Positions 35,057 to 44,256 of a DNA stretch of 64,000 bases are shown here, piece after piece (position 1 is the stretch's first letter; each line of letters begins with the position of its first letter). The notes under the pieces are model-generated. The model was not told the DNA's origin. It saw only the letters and a list, made by a program, of their open reading frames with translations, and made no database searches. The translations under genes and the position numbers were made by a program. Source of the stretch: Bacteroides sp. M10 (GTDB taxonomy: Bacteria > Bacteroidota > Bacteroidia > Bacteroidales > Bacteroidaceae); assembly GCF_014334015.1 (NCBI RefSeq), contig NZ_CP060488.1, positions 1,012,501-1,076,500 on the forward strand, read 5' to 3'.

Positions 35057-36487
35057 TTACTGTAATGCAATGGTACGAACACGGTGATTACCGTTGTCAC
35101 CAACATAGAAAGTACCTGTAGACTCTTCATAACAAAGTCCTAAAGGATAGTTGAAACGTGCTGTTTCACGAGGATCACCGTCAATATATCCTGAGACGAT
35201 CTGATCTGTCGAATAACTTCCACGACCGGCAAACGTTGTAACAATACCATCAGGAGTGATCTTACGAATACAATGATTGGCAGCATCAGTAAGATAAAAA
35301 TCATATACATCCGCACGTTGCTCTGCCACATATTCTTCGTTCAACACAAAACACCCTTGCATTGGATTATCAAAACGGGCAGAATTCTGGGATGCGTCCT
35401 TGTAACCATATGATCCGAACTCTCCAGCAAAAGTAATAGGAGTTTCCAGATATTTACCAGCCCAATTATATTCTGCTTTCATCACACATTGCTTGTCACG
35501 TGCTATTAAATAGGCAAAATTTCCACTTGGATGAAAAGTAACACATTGAAACCAGCCGCTTGGTCCCATCTTGGCAATCTGCTTCGGATCCCACATTTGT
35601 GTTTTCTCATTCCAAACCGCTTTATGAAGCGTAGCATCACGACCACGACACAAAAAGATAGTACCATCTATAGGATGTGTGAATAATGTATTGAAATCAT
35701 CTCCATTTAAAGCCGGATAAGAGTTTTTAAAATTTTCTTTACGAAGTAGGTAATAAGCTCCTGCACGTTCTACATTCCCCTGCGGACAGTTCACAAACAT
35801 AGTATCCCTGTCCACACTCCAGCCAAGTCCACTCGGAGCACTACTCCAACCAGCAGCACCATTGGTAATCACAGTAGCTATGGAATCTTTATCTAGATAG
35901 ATTTTACGTAAACTATGTTCATTCTCGAAAAAATAAATGCAACGTTCGCCTGATGATTCGTCATAGTACATGGCAAGAGGAGTTTGAGTTCCTGCTTTAT
36001 CAAAATTACCATCCGTAATAGAAGTATTACCTTCACTATCTACTACACCACACAACGTGCCGACAACTACATTATACTGATAAGAGAACTTTTGGTCAAA
36101 TGTATAGGTGGCATTCAAGCTTTTATCCTTATTCAAGATATCTACCTGCACAGCCCCTCCATCCGCACGGGAAGGAACAATACAATAAATCTGTGTACCG
36201 GAAGAGCTAACAACTTTCGCTTCCTTACCACCGACAACCACTCGTATCAGTGAGGGATCAGTCCCAAAATTACTACCATTGATAAACATGTTCGTGCGCA
36301 CAGCACCTTCTAAGGGAGAATAGTCAGTAAAAACAACTTCAACATTAGGGTCAGAAGCTACATAAGACGGAAGATTTACTTCCACATTTTTGTCCATGCA
36401 ACTACCTAATCCACCCAAGCAAATCAAGGAAAACAATACAAACCTAACCTGTTTCCCTCCTTTTTTTGTTTTAAAAAGGCTTTTCAT
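35057..36487 (-). CDS. IPT/TIG and NHL-repeat surface lipoprotein
   Basis: This 476-residue lipoprotein has lipobox GLGSCMDKN. An IPT/TIG immunoglobulin-like domain (about 50-135: DYSPLEGAVRTNMFINGSNFG, VVVGGKEAKVVSS) precedes an NHL-type beta-propeller (GTLCGVVDSEGN ... ADVYDFYLTDAANHCIRKITPDG, TTFAGRG, ARFNYPLGLCYEES, YVGDNGNHRVRTI). Proteins of this form lie upstream of SusC in many Bacteroides loci and are candidate surface glycan-binding proteins. It leads the second transcript of the PUL, 29 bp before SusC2, with about 430 bp of non-coding DNA ahead of it. Confidence 0.82.
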   Translation of the reverse strand: MKSLFKTKKGGKQVRFVLFSLICLGGLGSCMDKNVEVNLPSYVASDPNVEVVFTDYSPLEGAVRTNMFINGSNFGTDPSLIRVVVGGKEAKVVSSSGTQIYCIVPSRADGGAVQVDILNKDKSLNATYTFDQKFSYQYNVVVGTLCGVVDSEGNTSITDGNFDKAGTQTPLAMYYDESSGERCIYFFENEHSLRKIYLDKDSIATVITNGAAGWSSAPSGLGWSVDRDTMFVNCPQGNVERAGAYYLLRKENFKNSYPALNGDDFNTLFTHPIDGTIFLCRGRDATLHKAVWNEKTQMWDPKQIAKMGPSGWFQCVTFHPSGNFAYLIARDKQCVMKAEYNWAGKYLETPITFAGEFGSYGYKDASQNSARFDNPMQGCFVLNEEYVAEQRADVYDFYLTDAANHCIRKITPDGIVTTFAGRGSYSTDQIVSGYIDGDPRETARFNYPLGLCYEESTGTFYVGDNGNHRVRTIALQ

Positions 36488-36916
36488 TGTATTAAATTAT
36501 TTGTTAAACAATAAATATAAAAATCAAAAGAAAAAATAACTATGCATTATTCCAATGTGCACTATTAACGAAATGCAAAATAAAACGCTATCCTATTAAT
36601 AGAATAAAAATAACGGTTCAATAAATGACAAAAACAGGTCAAAAACCTATAAAACGACTATCCAAGTATGTTTTGGAGCACTTTTACTATTTTAGCTTAT
36701 GTTGTGTGCTTTTCTCTATTATCATCCAACCTATATCTACCTCCCCGAAAGCGATGTTACATATAGCATAGTTATATAAATGGTCATAAAAATACAAACT
36801 TTTTCTAAAATGGAGCAACATCAGAAAATATCAACTACAGTATCTGGCTTGCCCTTCATTACTTATATAAAAAAATAGTGGGATGCTTTTATCACCCCAC
36901 TATTACATTTCTCATA
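36488..36916. other. Intergenic region with the second PUL promoter and GH31 terminator
   Basis: About 430 bp of AT-rich sequence between the GH31 gene and the IPT/NHL gene. It holds the leftward terminator at 36869-36904. The promoter for the second transcript must lie here, but I find no exact TAnnTTTG box on the minus strand, which could fit an activator-dependent promoter. No gene is visible. Confidence 0.5.
36869..36904 (-). terminator. Terminator after GH31
   Basis: AATAGTGGG (36874-36882) pairs with CCCACTATT (36896-36904). Read leftward, the stem is followed by a run of seven Ts. It lies 13 bp past the GH31 stop. Confidence 0.75.
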
Positions 36917-39463
36917 CTATTGCTTGCTCCAGCAAATAGATTGCAAAAACCAAGCTTTATTTTCGTCATTCAAACCTTGACGCTTCAAAACCTCCGGGAG
37001 GTCAGTATAACTTTTCCAAAAATCGGAAACTAAAGAAGAGATCTTCTCCGGTGCATAGATTACCGCTTCACTCAGACTTCCCATTTTACCAAATTCTTCC
37101 TTGAAGCCAATATATGAATCACGGTATTTTAACCGCTCCATAGATTTAGCAATTCGTCTAGATACTCCCAACAAGCCGTTCATATCAACTGTTTCCGTAG
37201 GATAAACTATTTTAACAACCTTTTCCTGATCACATGACAAAACAGGCAAATCAACCGAAAGAGCAAACTCTTCACCCAAATATTCATATTTGGCAGGTTG
37301 ACCATTTACAGTGACAGACCGAGGAACAAGTGATGAGAGCACTTTCACTTTGAATGAACGAGATTCAGGCATATCTTTATATCGGCCATCACGTTTACCG
37401 ATAACAATCGTTCGTTCCTGCCCTTGGCTGGAAGATGTTAATTTAGTCACAGCATATTCCGAAGCATAGTTCTTATCATTTCCATTATCTTCATAAAAAT
37501 TAAAGGACGAAATTCCATTTCCACCAGGGAATACGGTAACAACAACCTCCTCATCATTACCGTTCAGGTTCATCACCTTTCTTGTATACATCGGCAATAC
37601 CGCTCCCGCTTTTACATAAATCGGATATTCGTCAATAGCAAAAGGACGTTCCACTATTTGTCCTCCTTTCAGCAAGGTGCCTGTATGCAACTCATACCAT
37701 TCACCTTCGGGCAGCCACACACGCACTTGTACATAACCATCTTTTGCAGGAGCTGTGGCAGGAGCAACCAGAATATCATCTCCAAACATATATTCATTAC
37801 GGAACTCATATGCTTCCTTATTATCCGGATAATCATAATACATCGGACGACAAAGTGATAATCCTTCATCATAACCTTTACGAGCCATTGTATAAATATA
37901 AGGCGCCATCTCATAACGTTGCTGGATTGTCTTACGAAGAACATCACAATATTCTTTGTTGAATACCCATGGTTCCTTATTCAAACCGGCACTTTTTTGA
38001 GAATGTGTACGCATAATCGGGCTTAAGGCTCCGAATTGCAACCAACGAGTGTACATTTCCGGATCTATACTTTCACCGATATGTCCTCCCAGGTCATGGC
38101 TCCAATAACCATATAATACATTGGAAGCTGTCGAGTTGAAGTAAGGCTGAAAATCTAATGATTTCCATGAAACAACTGCATCACCGGAGAAACCCACCTG
38201 ATAGCGATGATTACCCAAACCTCCCCAACGGTGATATAGCATCGGACGTGTGTCCCTGTTCTTTTCCATATTACTAAAGAAAGCATAATTAATCCACCAA
38301 GTGTTGCTCAAATTCTTCACCTTCGGATCATATATCCCTTGTTGCCAGTCCAGCCACCAAAAATCAACACCATCTTTCTCCATTGGCGTCAATACATTCT
38401 TAAACATATTTTTAATAAACTTCTTATCTGAATTTATCCATGGAATAGTCTGTTTGGACTGAGGATCGACTCCCATATCTTTTGCTAATCCAGGATATTT
38501 TTCTTCATAAGAAGCTACTCCATCCGCCGGATGTAAGTTAAGGGTGATTTTCACATCATTCTGTTTCAAGTATCCCAAAAACTCCTTTGGATTCGGGAAT
38601 AAATCACGGTTCCATGTCCAACCGGTCCAACCACCTTTTCCTTGTTCTGTATAATGCCAGTCCATATCTACCACCAATACATCCAAAGGAATCTGATAAG
38701 TATGGAAATTATCAATCAGATTACGGAACTCCCTGTCAGAATATAACCAATAGCGTGACCACCAATAACCAAATGCATACCGGGGAGGTAATGGTACTCT
38801 TCCCGCAAAGAGGGTATAATCTTTCAAGGCAGCTTTATAGTCATGTCCATATGCCATGAAATACCAATCCTGTCCGCCATTAGCCGGACGCTCTTTCACC
38901 CAATCCCAATCTTTATTATCATCAAACAAAAGTCCCTGAGAATCATCAATCAAAGTCCAACCGTCCGTAGCCAACAAGCCATCTTCCAGTTTCAGTTTAT
39001 CACCTTTCTTTGTATCAGCCACCCATGTTTGTGTCTGTGTATCACCATCCATACCATCCAATGTACGATAAGTTCCTTTCAAGTTGCCCTTCTGTTGCAT
39101 ACCGGGTTTCCAAGTAAAAGGTAATATTTCTTTAGAGGCAGTGATAACCAAGTTCTTATCTGTAAACTGTCCACTGTTTTTCTTATAACGCATCTTCATT
39201 TTGGAAGTCGTTATTTCAACCCATCCCCCTCTTGTTTTTAGCTTGTAATCTACCTGGGGATAGTTACGATTCACAACGATGTGAGATCTATCGTTCACGA
39301 ATTTCCCATCCGGTGCATATTCCAGACGGATTGCTCCATCAGAAATGACTGTAAATCTTACATTGTCATCTGTATAAGCAATATTTCGCTGTGTGTTTTG
39401 CGCATGCAATACAAATATAAAACTCTGCATGACACAGAGTAAAAGCAATAATCCTCTTTTCAT
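36917..39463 (-). CDS. GH31 family glycoside hydrolase (alpha-glucosidase type)
   Basis: The protein has 848 residues from the ATG at 39463, which gives a proper signal peptide (MKRGLLLLLCVMQSFIFVLHAQ); an in-frame extension up to 39538 would run into the intercistronic hairpin. After an N-terminal galactose-mutarotase-like sandwich comes the barrel with LDVLVVDMDWHYTEQG. The nucleophile is D372 in FWWLDWQQG and the acid/base is D428 in GFSGDAVVSW. The C-terminal beta-domains contain EYMFGDDILVAPA. GH31 enzymes mostly remove alpha-linked glucose, xylose or galactose from non-reducing ends; the LDWQQ context does not let me fix the sugar. It is periplasmic or surface-exposed and last in the SusC1 transcript. 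Confidence 0.92.
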   Translation of the reverse strand: MKRGLLLLLCVMQSFIFVLHAQNTQRNIAYTDDNVRFTVISDGAIRLEYAPDGKFVNDRSHIVVNRNYPQVDYKLKTRGGWVEITTSKMKMRYKKNSGQFTDKNLVITASKEILPFTWKPGMQQKGNLKGTYRTLDGMDGDTQTQTWVADTKKGDKLKLEDGLLATDGWTLIDDSQGLLFDDNKDWDWVKERPANGGQDWYFMAYGHDYKAALKDYTLFAGRVPLPPRYAFGYWWSRYWLYSDREFRNLIDNFHTYQIPLDVLVVDMDWHYTEQGKGGWTGWTWNRDLFPNPKEFLGYLKQNDVKITLNLHPADGVASYEEKYPGLAKDMGVDPQSKQTIPWINSDKKFIKNMFKNVLTPMEKDGVDFWWLDWQQGIYDPKVKNLSNTWWINYAFFSNMEKNRDTRPMLYHRWGGLGNHRYQVGFSGDAVVSWKSLDFQPYFNSTASNVLYGYWSHDLGGHIGESIDPEMYTRWLQFGALSPIMRTHSQKSAGLNKEPWVFNKEYCDVLRKTIQQRYEMAPYIYTMARKGYDEGLSLCRPMYYDYPDNKEAYEFRNEYMFGDDILVAPATAPAKDGYVQVRVWLPEGEWYELHTGTLLKGGQIVERPFAIDEYPIYVKAGAVLPMYTRKVMNLNGNDEEVVVTVFPGGNGISSFNFYEDNGNDKNYASEYAVTKLTSSSQGQERTIVIGKRDGRYKDMPESRSFKVKVLSSLVPRSVTVNGQPAKYEYLGEEFALSVDLPVLSCDQEKVVKIVYPTETVDMNGLLGVSRRIAKSMERLKYRDSYIGFKEEFGKMGSLSEAVIYAPEKISSLVSDFWKSYTDLPEVLKRQGLNDENKAWFLQSICWSKQ

Positions 39464-39504
39464 GATAACATTTAAAAGCAATAAATTTATAATTCGAGAA
39501 TAAA

Positions 39505-39543
39505 ATAGGGTCGTTGCAGTTATCATAGCTACAACCACCCTAT
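39505..39543 (-). terminator. Intercistronic hairpin between GH43 and GH31
   Basis: ATAGGGT.GTTG (39505 onward) pairs with CAAC.ACCCTAT (to 39543), and read leftward it is followed by TTTTATT. It may be a partial terminator or an RNA-stabilising element lowering GH31 expression relative to GH43. Confidence 0.5.
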
Positions 39544-39548
39544 GTCAA

Positions 39549-40613
39549 CTACTTACTCTTCTTGAAAGTCGGAGCTTCCGCCTTCACAACCGGTCCGTCC
39601 CCTACGAGATACGGCCAATCATCGTCATCCCAATAAACTCTATCAAGCAATACTACACGACCTAAAGATGGATCGGCAGTCCGGTAAGCATGATAGATAA
39701 TCCAATCTTTACCTTCATCATCCTGCACTATTTCAGCATTGTGCCCTGTCCCTAGGAACGCATCATTTCTGTGTATCAGTACCTCATGTTTATTATCATT
39801 CATGTTGTCACCTGATTTATTCAAATAAGGACCAAAAAGCTCGGTGGAACGACATACAACTGTCTGGTATGTACTATTTGCACCGTCACAGCAAGTGCCT
39901 GTAGAGCAGAACAAATAATAGTATTTACCTCTTTTCAAGATATATGATCCTTCATAAGCATTGGTACCTCCAGTATTGGCAGCGACCTGTATTTTTGTCG
40001 CTTTTGCATTTTCAATACCTCCTTTCAGTCCAAGACCGTCTTCAGTCAATTCAACACCCCAAATACCATACCAACTTCCCCAGAAAAGATATTTTTTACC
40101 ATTATCTTCAATATAGAAAGGGTCGATACTATTATGAACATCGATCTCATTGCTACGGAATAATTTGCCTTGATCAGTAAACGGTCCTTCCGGCTTGTCC
40201 GAAACAGAAACACCAATACCACAAGTTGCTCCACCTCCCCACTTGGACAAGGAGTAATACATCACATATTTTCCATTGATATAATTGATATCCGGTGCCC
40301 AAATACCTGCTTCCGGTTCCCATGACGGTTTTTTATCATCCTCGTAAGCGCCGCCCACATAAGTCCAGTGCACCAAGTCTTTGGATTTGTGTATCCATGT
40401 ATTTCCTCCGGTAGCATACAAATAGAAATATCCGTCTTCCGCTTTTATCACTGTCGGATCCGGATTATCAGAGTCGATGACAGGATTTGAATACCACACT
40501 TTGTCTGCCAATGGAGCTTGTTCTGCTTCACCTTTCTGTTTATCGCTGTTACCACACCCCCATGTAAGCAGGGAGAGTATTCCAAGCGTAATTGTATGTT
40601 GTAAGTATAACAT
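39549..40613 (-). CDS. GH43 family glycoside hydrolase lipoprotein
   Basis: This 354-residue protein has lipobox LTWGC20. It is a five-bladed propeller with the GH43 catalytic triad: general base D52 in DNPDPTVIK, modulator D163 in NSIDPFY and general acid E220 in AYEGSYI. The metal/His region GTGHNAEIV is present. It resembles the arabinan endo-hydrolase-like branch of GH43 (GIWAPDINYINGKYVMYYSLS), although GH43 also contains xylosidases, arabinofuranosidases and galactosidases. Lipid anchoring suggests cell-surface action. A 35-codon scrap of a close relative lies at 58715-58819, 18 kb upstream in the transcription direction. Confidence 0.9.
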   Translation of the reverse strand: MLYLQHTITLGILSLLTWGCGNSDKQKGEAEQAPLADKVWYSNPVIDSDNPDPTVIKAEDGYFYLYATGGNTWIHKSKDLVHWTYVGGAYEDDKKPSWEPEAGIWAPDINYINGKYVMYYSLSKWGGGATCGIGVSVSDKPEGPFTDQGKLFRSNEIDVHNSIDPFYIEDNGKKYLFWGSWYGIWGVELTEDGLGLKGGIENAKATKIQVAANTGGTNAYEGSYILKRGKYYYLFCSTGTCCDGANSTYQTVVCRSTELFGPYLNKSGDNMNDNKHEVLIHRNDAFLGTGHNAEIVQDDEGKDWIIYHAYRTADPSLGRVVLLDRVYWDDDDWPYLVGDGPVVKAEAPTFKKSK

Positions 40614-40644
40614 AAGTTCTCAGTTTTTTATTAATTTTACTAAT

Positions 40645-41157
40645 CTATTCCATACTCGAATTCAATTCAACACCAGGTCCCAATACAATATGGATTATGG
40701 AAGTCTTTGATTCTTTGTCTGTTTCTGAAGTAATTGGCATACCATCCGACTGAAACGCTTCCAATGTAATGCTAAACTGAGCTTCTTTTTCGTCCACTCC
40801 AAAAGCTTTCATATATTCCATTATCTGTTGATTGGTAAAAAGCTGTTCGCGTACTCCGTTATAAGTAAGTATGCTTTTATCTTCCACACCCATTGTTTCA
40901 GTTGTTTCTCCATCTACCTGCAGTCCTAAAGTCATAACATACTTCGATGCTGTTTCTATATCCAGCCAACGGTAGACAAAAGCAACCCCATCCATATTTT
41001 CCTGTGTAATCTGTACATAATAATCATCAGATTCCACTTCTACTCTCGGTACACGTGGTTGTGGGTCACCCTCACTTTCCACATCTCCACATGCTCCCAA
41101 TACAAATATATTAGTAAGCAGATATAGTATTATAAACAGTTTTTTCATGATTTTCAT
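40645..41157 (-). CDS. Small PUL lipoprotein of unknown function
   Basis: This 170-residue lipoprotein has lipobox VLGACGDVE. The start is either the ATG at 41157 or the in-frame ATG at 41148; the signal peptide works with both. The mature part contains repeated beta-like segments (DYYVQITQENMDGVAFVYRW, YVMTLGLQVDGE, AQFSITLEAFQSDG) that resemble the first Ig-like domain of SusE-type proteins (compare EVAVLFTWDAAAQRG in the neighbouring gene). I do not recognise a named family. It lies 24 bp after the SusE/F-like gene and 31 bp before GH43; a role in surface glycan binding is inferred. Confidence 0.7.
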   Translation of the reverse strand: MKIMKKLFIILYLLTNIFVLGACGDVESEGDPQPRVPRVEVESDDYYVQITQENMDGVAFVYRWLDIETASKYVMTLGLQVDGETTETMGVEDKSILTYNGVREQLFTNQQIMEYMKAFGVDEKEAQFSITLEAFQSDGMPITSETDKESKTSIIHIVLGPGVELNSSME

Positions 41158-41181
41158 ATTTTAATTTACTTCTTATGGAGA

Positions 41182-42342
41182 TTATTCAGTCGGCTCCAAA
41201 TATATCTTCATCTCATTAAGGTCTACTGTCAAAATGTATTTACCATCAGCAGCAACAATCCATTTCAAGTCACCGCCATTATTCTGATCCCTTGCTTCTC
41301 CGAGTTCATGTTCTACGGCTGGATTTGCTCCTTGTGAAGGAGCAAAAAAGAATTTTCCTGTAAAATCTGCTCCATTCGGCTCCAACGCCAACTTAAACTC
41401 TTTACCGCCATAAAAGTTACCTGTATACGTCCAACGTTCTGGATGGCGTGGATCATTATTCACAAATGCACCTTCCTTTTTCATTTTACCCCAATCCCAT
41501 CCGATGGTACTAGCATCGCCAACAATCCAAATCCCATCTTGCGGTAAAGGGTAAATACTAACGATATTCACATCCAAACGATTTAAGTCCACAACTATTG
41601 TGTAGGTACCGCTCTTTGTGTTTTCAAACATCTCACCATTCCCTGCTTCTGCCACATATTGCAAAGAATTATCTCCATTCTCAGCTTTCATGTAGCATGG
41701 ATAATCAGAATCCGGACTAAGTGCAAAGAAGTACTCACATGGCTTCAGTTCTGCTGTCGACTGATATACTCCTGAACCCACAACCTTCTCGGTCATTCGG
41801 CGAACAGTTTTCTCTCCAGCATCATCCACCATCACCATATATATCGCAGTAGCATTCTTATCATATCCGATCACGTCCAATTGCGTCTTCGACAACTCCG
41901 GTTTCAAGTATTCTACAGATGAATTGACCTGTCCTATAACCTCTGCTTCAATAGTCACCTTATCTCCAGGAAGTATACTCCAGGAAGCCAGTATATCATT
42001 CAACTCCTTATGCGTAAAACTAATGGAACGTTCCTCCGATTCAATCTCATACAAATCTGTCACATTAGAATGTAAATCTGCCATATACATTCTGAAAAAA
42101 TAGGTGATAGTAGCATCAGCTCCCCCACGTTGAGCCGCAGCATCCCATGTAAATAAAACAGCAACTTCATTCTCCTTCTCTTTCTCCAAAGTAATTTCAG
42201 AAGAAGAAGCCTTCAAAAGCATCTGATCTACAGGAGTTTCAAGCGCGTAATACTCCGGATCTTTATTACAGCTCGCTGCTATCGACATAAGAAAGAGCAA
42301 GCATATTAGTTTCATTATCTTATTCATAATTATGCTTTTCAT
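41182..42342 (-). CDS. SusE/SusF-like surface glycan-binding lipoprotein
   Basis: This 386-residue lipoprotein (lipobox MSIAASCNKD) starts with the SusE-type Ig domain (about 45-150, SSSEITLEKEKENEVAVLFTW). A middle domain and a C-terminal SusF-like carbohydrate-binding domain follow (DGIWIVGDASTIGWDWGKM, WTYTGNFYGGKEFKLALE, LKWIVAADGKYILTVDLNEMKIYLE). In the starch system, SusE and SusF bind alpha-glucan at the surface. The last domain here is of that type, which fits the GH31/GH65 enzymes of the locus. It lies 4 bp after SusD1. Confidence 0.88.
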   Translation of the reverse strand: MKSIIMNKIMKLICLLFLMSIAASCNKDPEYYALETPVDQMLLKASSSEITLEKEKENEVAVLFTWDAAAQRGGADATITYFFRMYMADLHSNVTDLYEIESEERSISFTHKELNDILASWSILPGDKVTIEAEVIGQVNSSVEYLKPELSKTQLDVIGYDKNATAIYMVMVDDAGEKTVRRMTEKVVGSGVYQSTAELKPCEYFFALSPDSDYPCYMKAENGDNSLQYVAEAGNGEMFENTKSGTYTIVVDLNRLDVNIVSIYPLPQDGIWIVGDASTIGWDWGKMKKEGAFVNNDPRHPERWTYTGNFYGGKEFKLALEPNGADFTGKFFFAPSQGANPAVEHELGEARDQNNGGDLKWIVAADGKYILTVDLNEMKIYLEPTE

Positions 42343-42346
42343 TTTA

Positions 42347-44248
42347 TTAATTCCAGAAAGGCGCCTGGACCAAGTTCGTGTTCTTATTCATCTCATCTAT
42401 ATATACCGGCAGCCAATACATCGCCTTTTTCCAAACACGGGTCTGAAAAACGGTTCTCTTGTAAAATTCCTGACTATTTATTCCTGCGAAGTTCATACCA
42501 TAATCATCTCCACACATCTCCGGAAGTTGTTCTACAATTTTCCAACGGCGAATATCCGACCAGCGTGATCCTTCACAACAAAGTTCAACACGACGTTCCA
42601 TACGAACGATCTCACGCACTGCTAATTGATTATCATCAACATGGATGTATTTGGGATCATCCAGTGCTACAGTATTCAGCGTATATTGACGTACACCCGC
42701 ACGTTCACGGACTTTATTCACGTATTTCAATGCATCCTCACGATGTGCTCTATCATCGTAAGCCTCATTAACAGCCTCGGCATAATCCAAATAGGAAGCT
42801 GCCAAACGATACAAGAACATTTGACGCCATTTGTAACTACCATTCTTCGGATTATCTTGCGGATATACTTTTTTACGAACCAAATAACCATTTTGGGGGG
42901 CATCGTGTGTATAGTCATTATCTCTCTGATTCTTAAAGAATTCAAATTTACGCCCTGCCAAAGCATACCACGAACCATTATAGCTCACTGCCGTATAAAA
43001 ACGTGGTTCTCGGTTACAATACATATTATATGTACCTTCGGCAGTTATTTCTCCCTTTTGCCCTGTTCCGCCAGTCCAGTTGGTAGACCTAGCTTCTACT
43101 TCTGTCGAGAAACCTTCTTCTACATATTCTGAATTGTCATCGTCTTTCGGAAGTCCGTTCTTCATAAAAAAAGCATCCACCAATCCTTGATATACGCCCA
43201 AACCATTTCCGCCACCATATTCTTTAGTAACCGCCTTGTTTGTATAGAACTGGTAACTTTGATAAGCATCTTCTTTTGTATATGGGAACAATATCTCCTT
43301 GTTTCCATCCTGAAATTTTGTAAACCAAAGATTCTCAAGTGAAGTGAACGGATCAATTTCTCCCTCATCATTATATTCTACATACAAACGATAACCAGCT
43401 TGCTCTGCCACATCAAGTAATTGTTTGCAAGCCTCTGCCGCTTTTACCCATTTCTCCTGGCTATAAGTAGAGTTAAACAATTCCTCACCCTCTTTATTCT
43501 TATGCCCGATATACCACTCATTTCCGTTTACTAACGGGCTTGCAGCAAATAATAACATCTTCGCACGAACAGTCAGACACATGACTGAAGTTATTCGCCC
43601 ATATTTCTCCACACTCTGCCATACAGCAGGTAATTGTTTAGATGCTTCCAACATTTCATTATCCAAATGACTGACAACTTCATCAAATGGCCTTTGCCCC
43701 ACCATCAAATCTGAAAGAGTAAAGTCAGTCGGGGCAATATAATTCGGTCTGAATGGAATAGGTCCATATGCTTCCAATAATTGCCACCAATAATAAGCTG
43801 CAAGAAAACGTGCTTCCGCTTTCATATAATCCACTTCTCTCTGAGGAAGGTCGGAATCAGGTAATGCGTGTACACGTTCTATAAAAATATAAGCCTGACG
43901 TATTTTTCTCGGAAGACCATCCCAGAAATTTCCTGCCCATTGTGTATTCGGTGTCCATCCACCAAAAATCTTGGTGATATTGGGCCAGTCCCATTGCTGC
44001 CAGCGTGCAGAAGCAGTCAAGTCATCTGCAAACACTTCCCAACCATACGTATTTAGCCAGTCATTACCCGGATTAGGGATACGGCTGTATACATTGGCCA
44101 GCCATGATTCTACTTTTGTCTTATTCTCAAAGACCATGTCTATGTCAATTTCCGTATCCGGTTCTTTATCAAGATACGTACAGGAACCCAACGATACGAT
44201 GCCTATTAAACCGGCAACTATATATTTTTTAAGTTTCATTATCGTCAT
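42347..44248 (-). CDS. SusD family outer-membrane glycan-binding lipoprotein (SusD1)
   Basis: This 633-residue lipoprotein has lipobox SLGSCTYLDKEP. SusD features are ARFLAAYYWWQLLEAYGPIPF, VRAKMLLFAASPLVNG, YRLAASYLDYAEAVNEAYDD and RRVELCCEGSRWSDIRRWKIVEQ. It acts with SusC1 in capturing and importing glycan fragments. The 4-nt gap to the SusE/F-like gene and the 8-nt gap from SusC1 indicate one polycistronic unit. Confidence 0.94.
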   Translation of the reverse strand: MTIMKLKKYIVAGLIGIVSLGSCTYLDKEPDTEIDIDMVFENKTKVESWLANVYSRIPNPGNDWLNTYGWEVFADDLTASARWQQWDWPNITKIFGGWTPNTQWAGNFWDGLPRKIRQAYIFIERVHALPDSDLPQREVDYMKAEARFLAAYYWWQLLEAYGPIPFRPNYIAPTDFTLSDLMVGQRPFDEVVSHLDNEMLEASKQLPAVWQSVEKYGRITSVMCLTVRAKMLLFAASPLVNGNEWYIGHKNKEGEELFNSTYSQEKWVKAAEACKQLLDVAEQAGYRLYVEYNDEGEIDPFTSLENLWFTKFQDGNKEILFPYTKEDAYQSYQFYTNKAVTKEYGGGNGLGVYQGLVDAFFMKNGLPKDDDNSEYVEEGFSTEVEARSTNWTGGTGQKGEITAEGTYNMYCNREPRFYTAVSYNGSWYALAGRKFEFFKNQRDNDYTHDAPQNGYLVRKKVYPQDNPKNGSYKWRQMFLYRLAASYLDYAEAVNEAYDDRAHREDALKYVNKVRERAGVRQYTLNTVALDDPKYIHVDDNQLAVREIVRMERRVELCCEGSRWSDIRRWKIVEQLPEMCGDDYGMNFAGINSQEFYKRTVFQTRVWKKAMYWLPVYIDEMNKNTNLVQAPFWN

Positions 44249-44256
44249 TTTTTTAA

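Noticed and set aside
36488..36916. Riboswitch or small RNA in the large gap before the second SusCD operon
   Set aside because: Only an AT-rich spacer and one terminator are visible; no conserved riboswitch core could be recognised.
42626..43132. 168-codon plus-strand frame inside SusD1
   Set aside because: It is antisense to a well-supported SusD gene, with low-complexity Ile/Ser-rich translation; a shadow frame.
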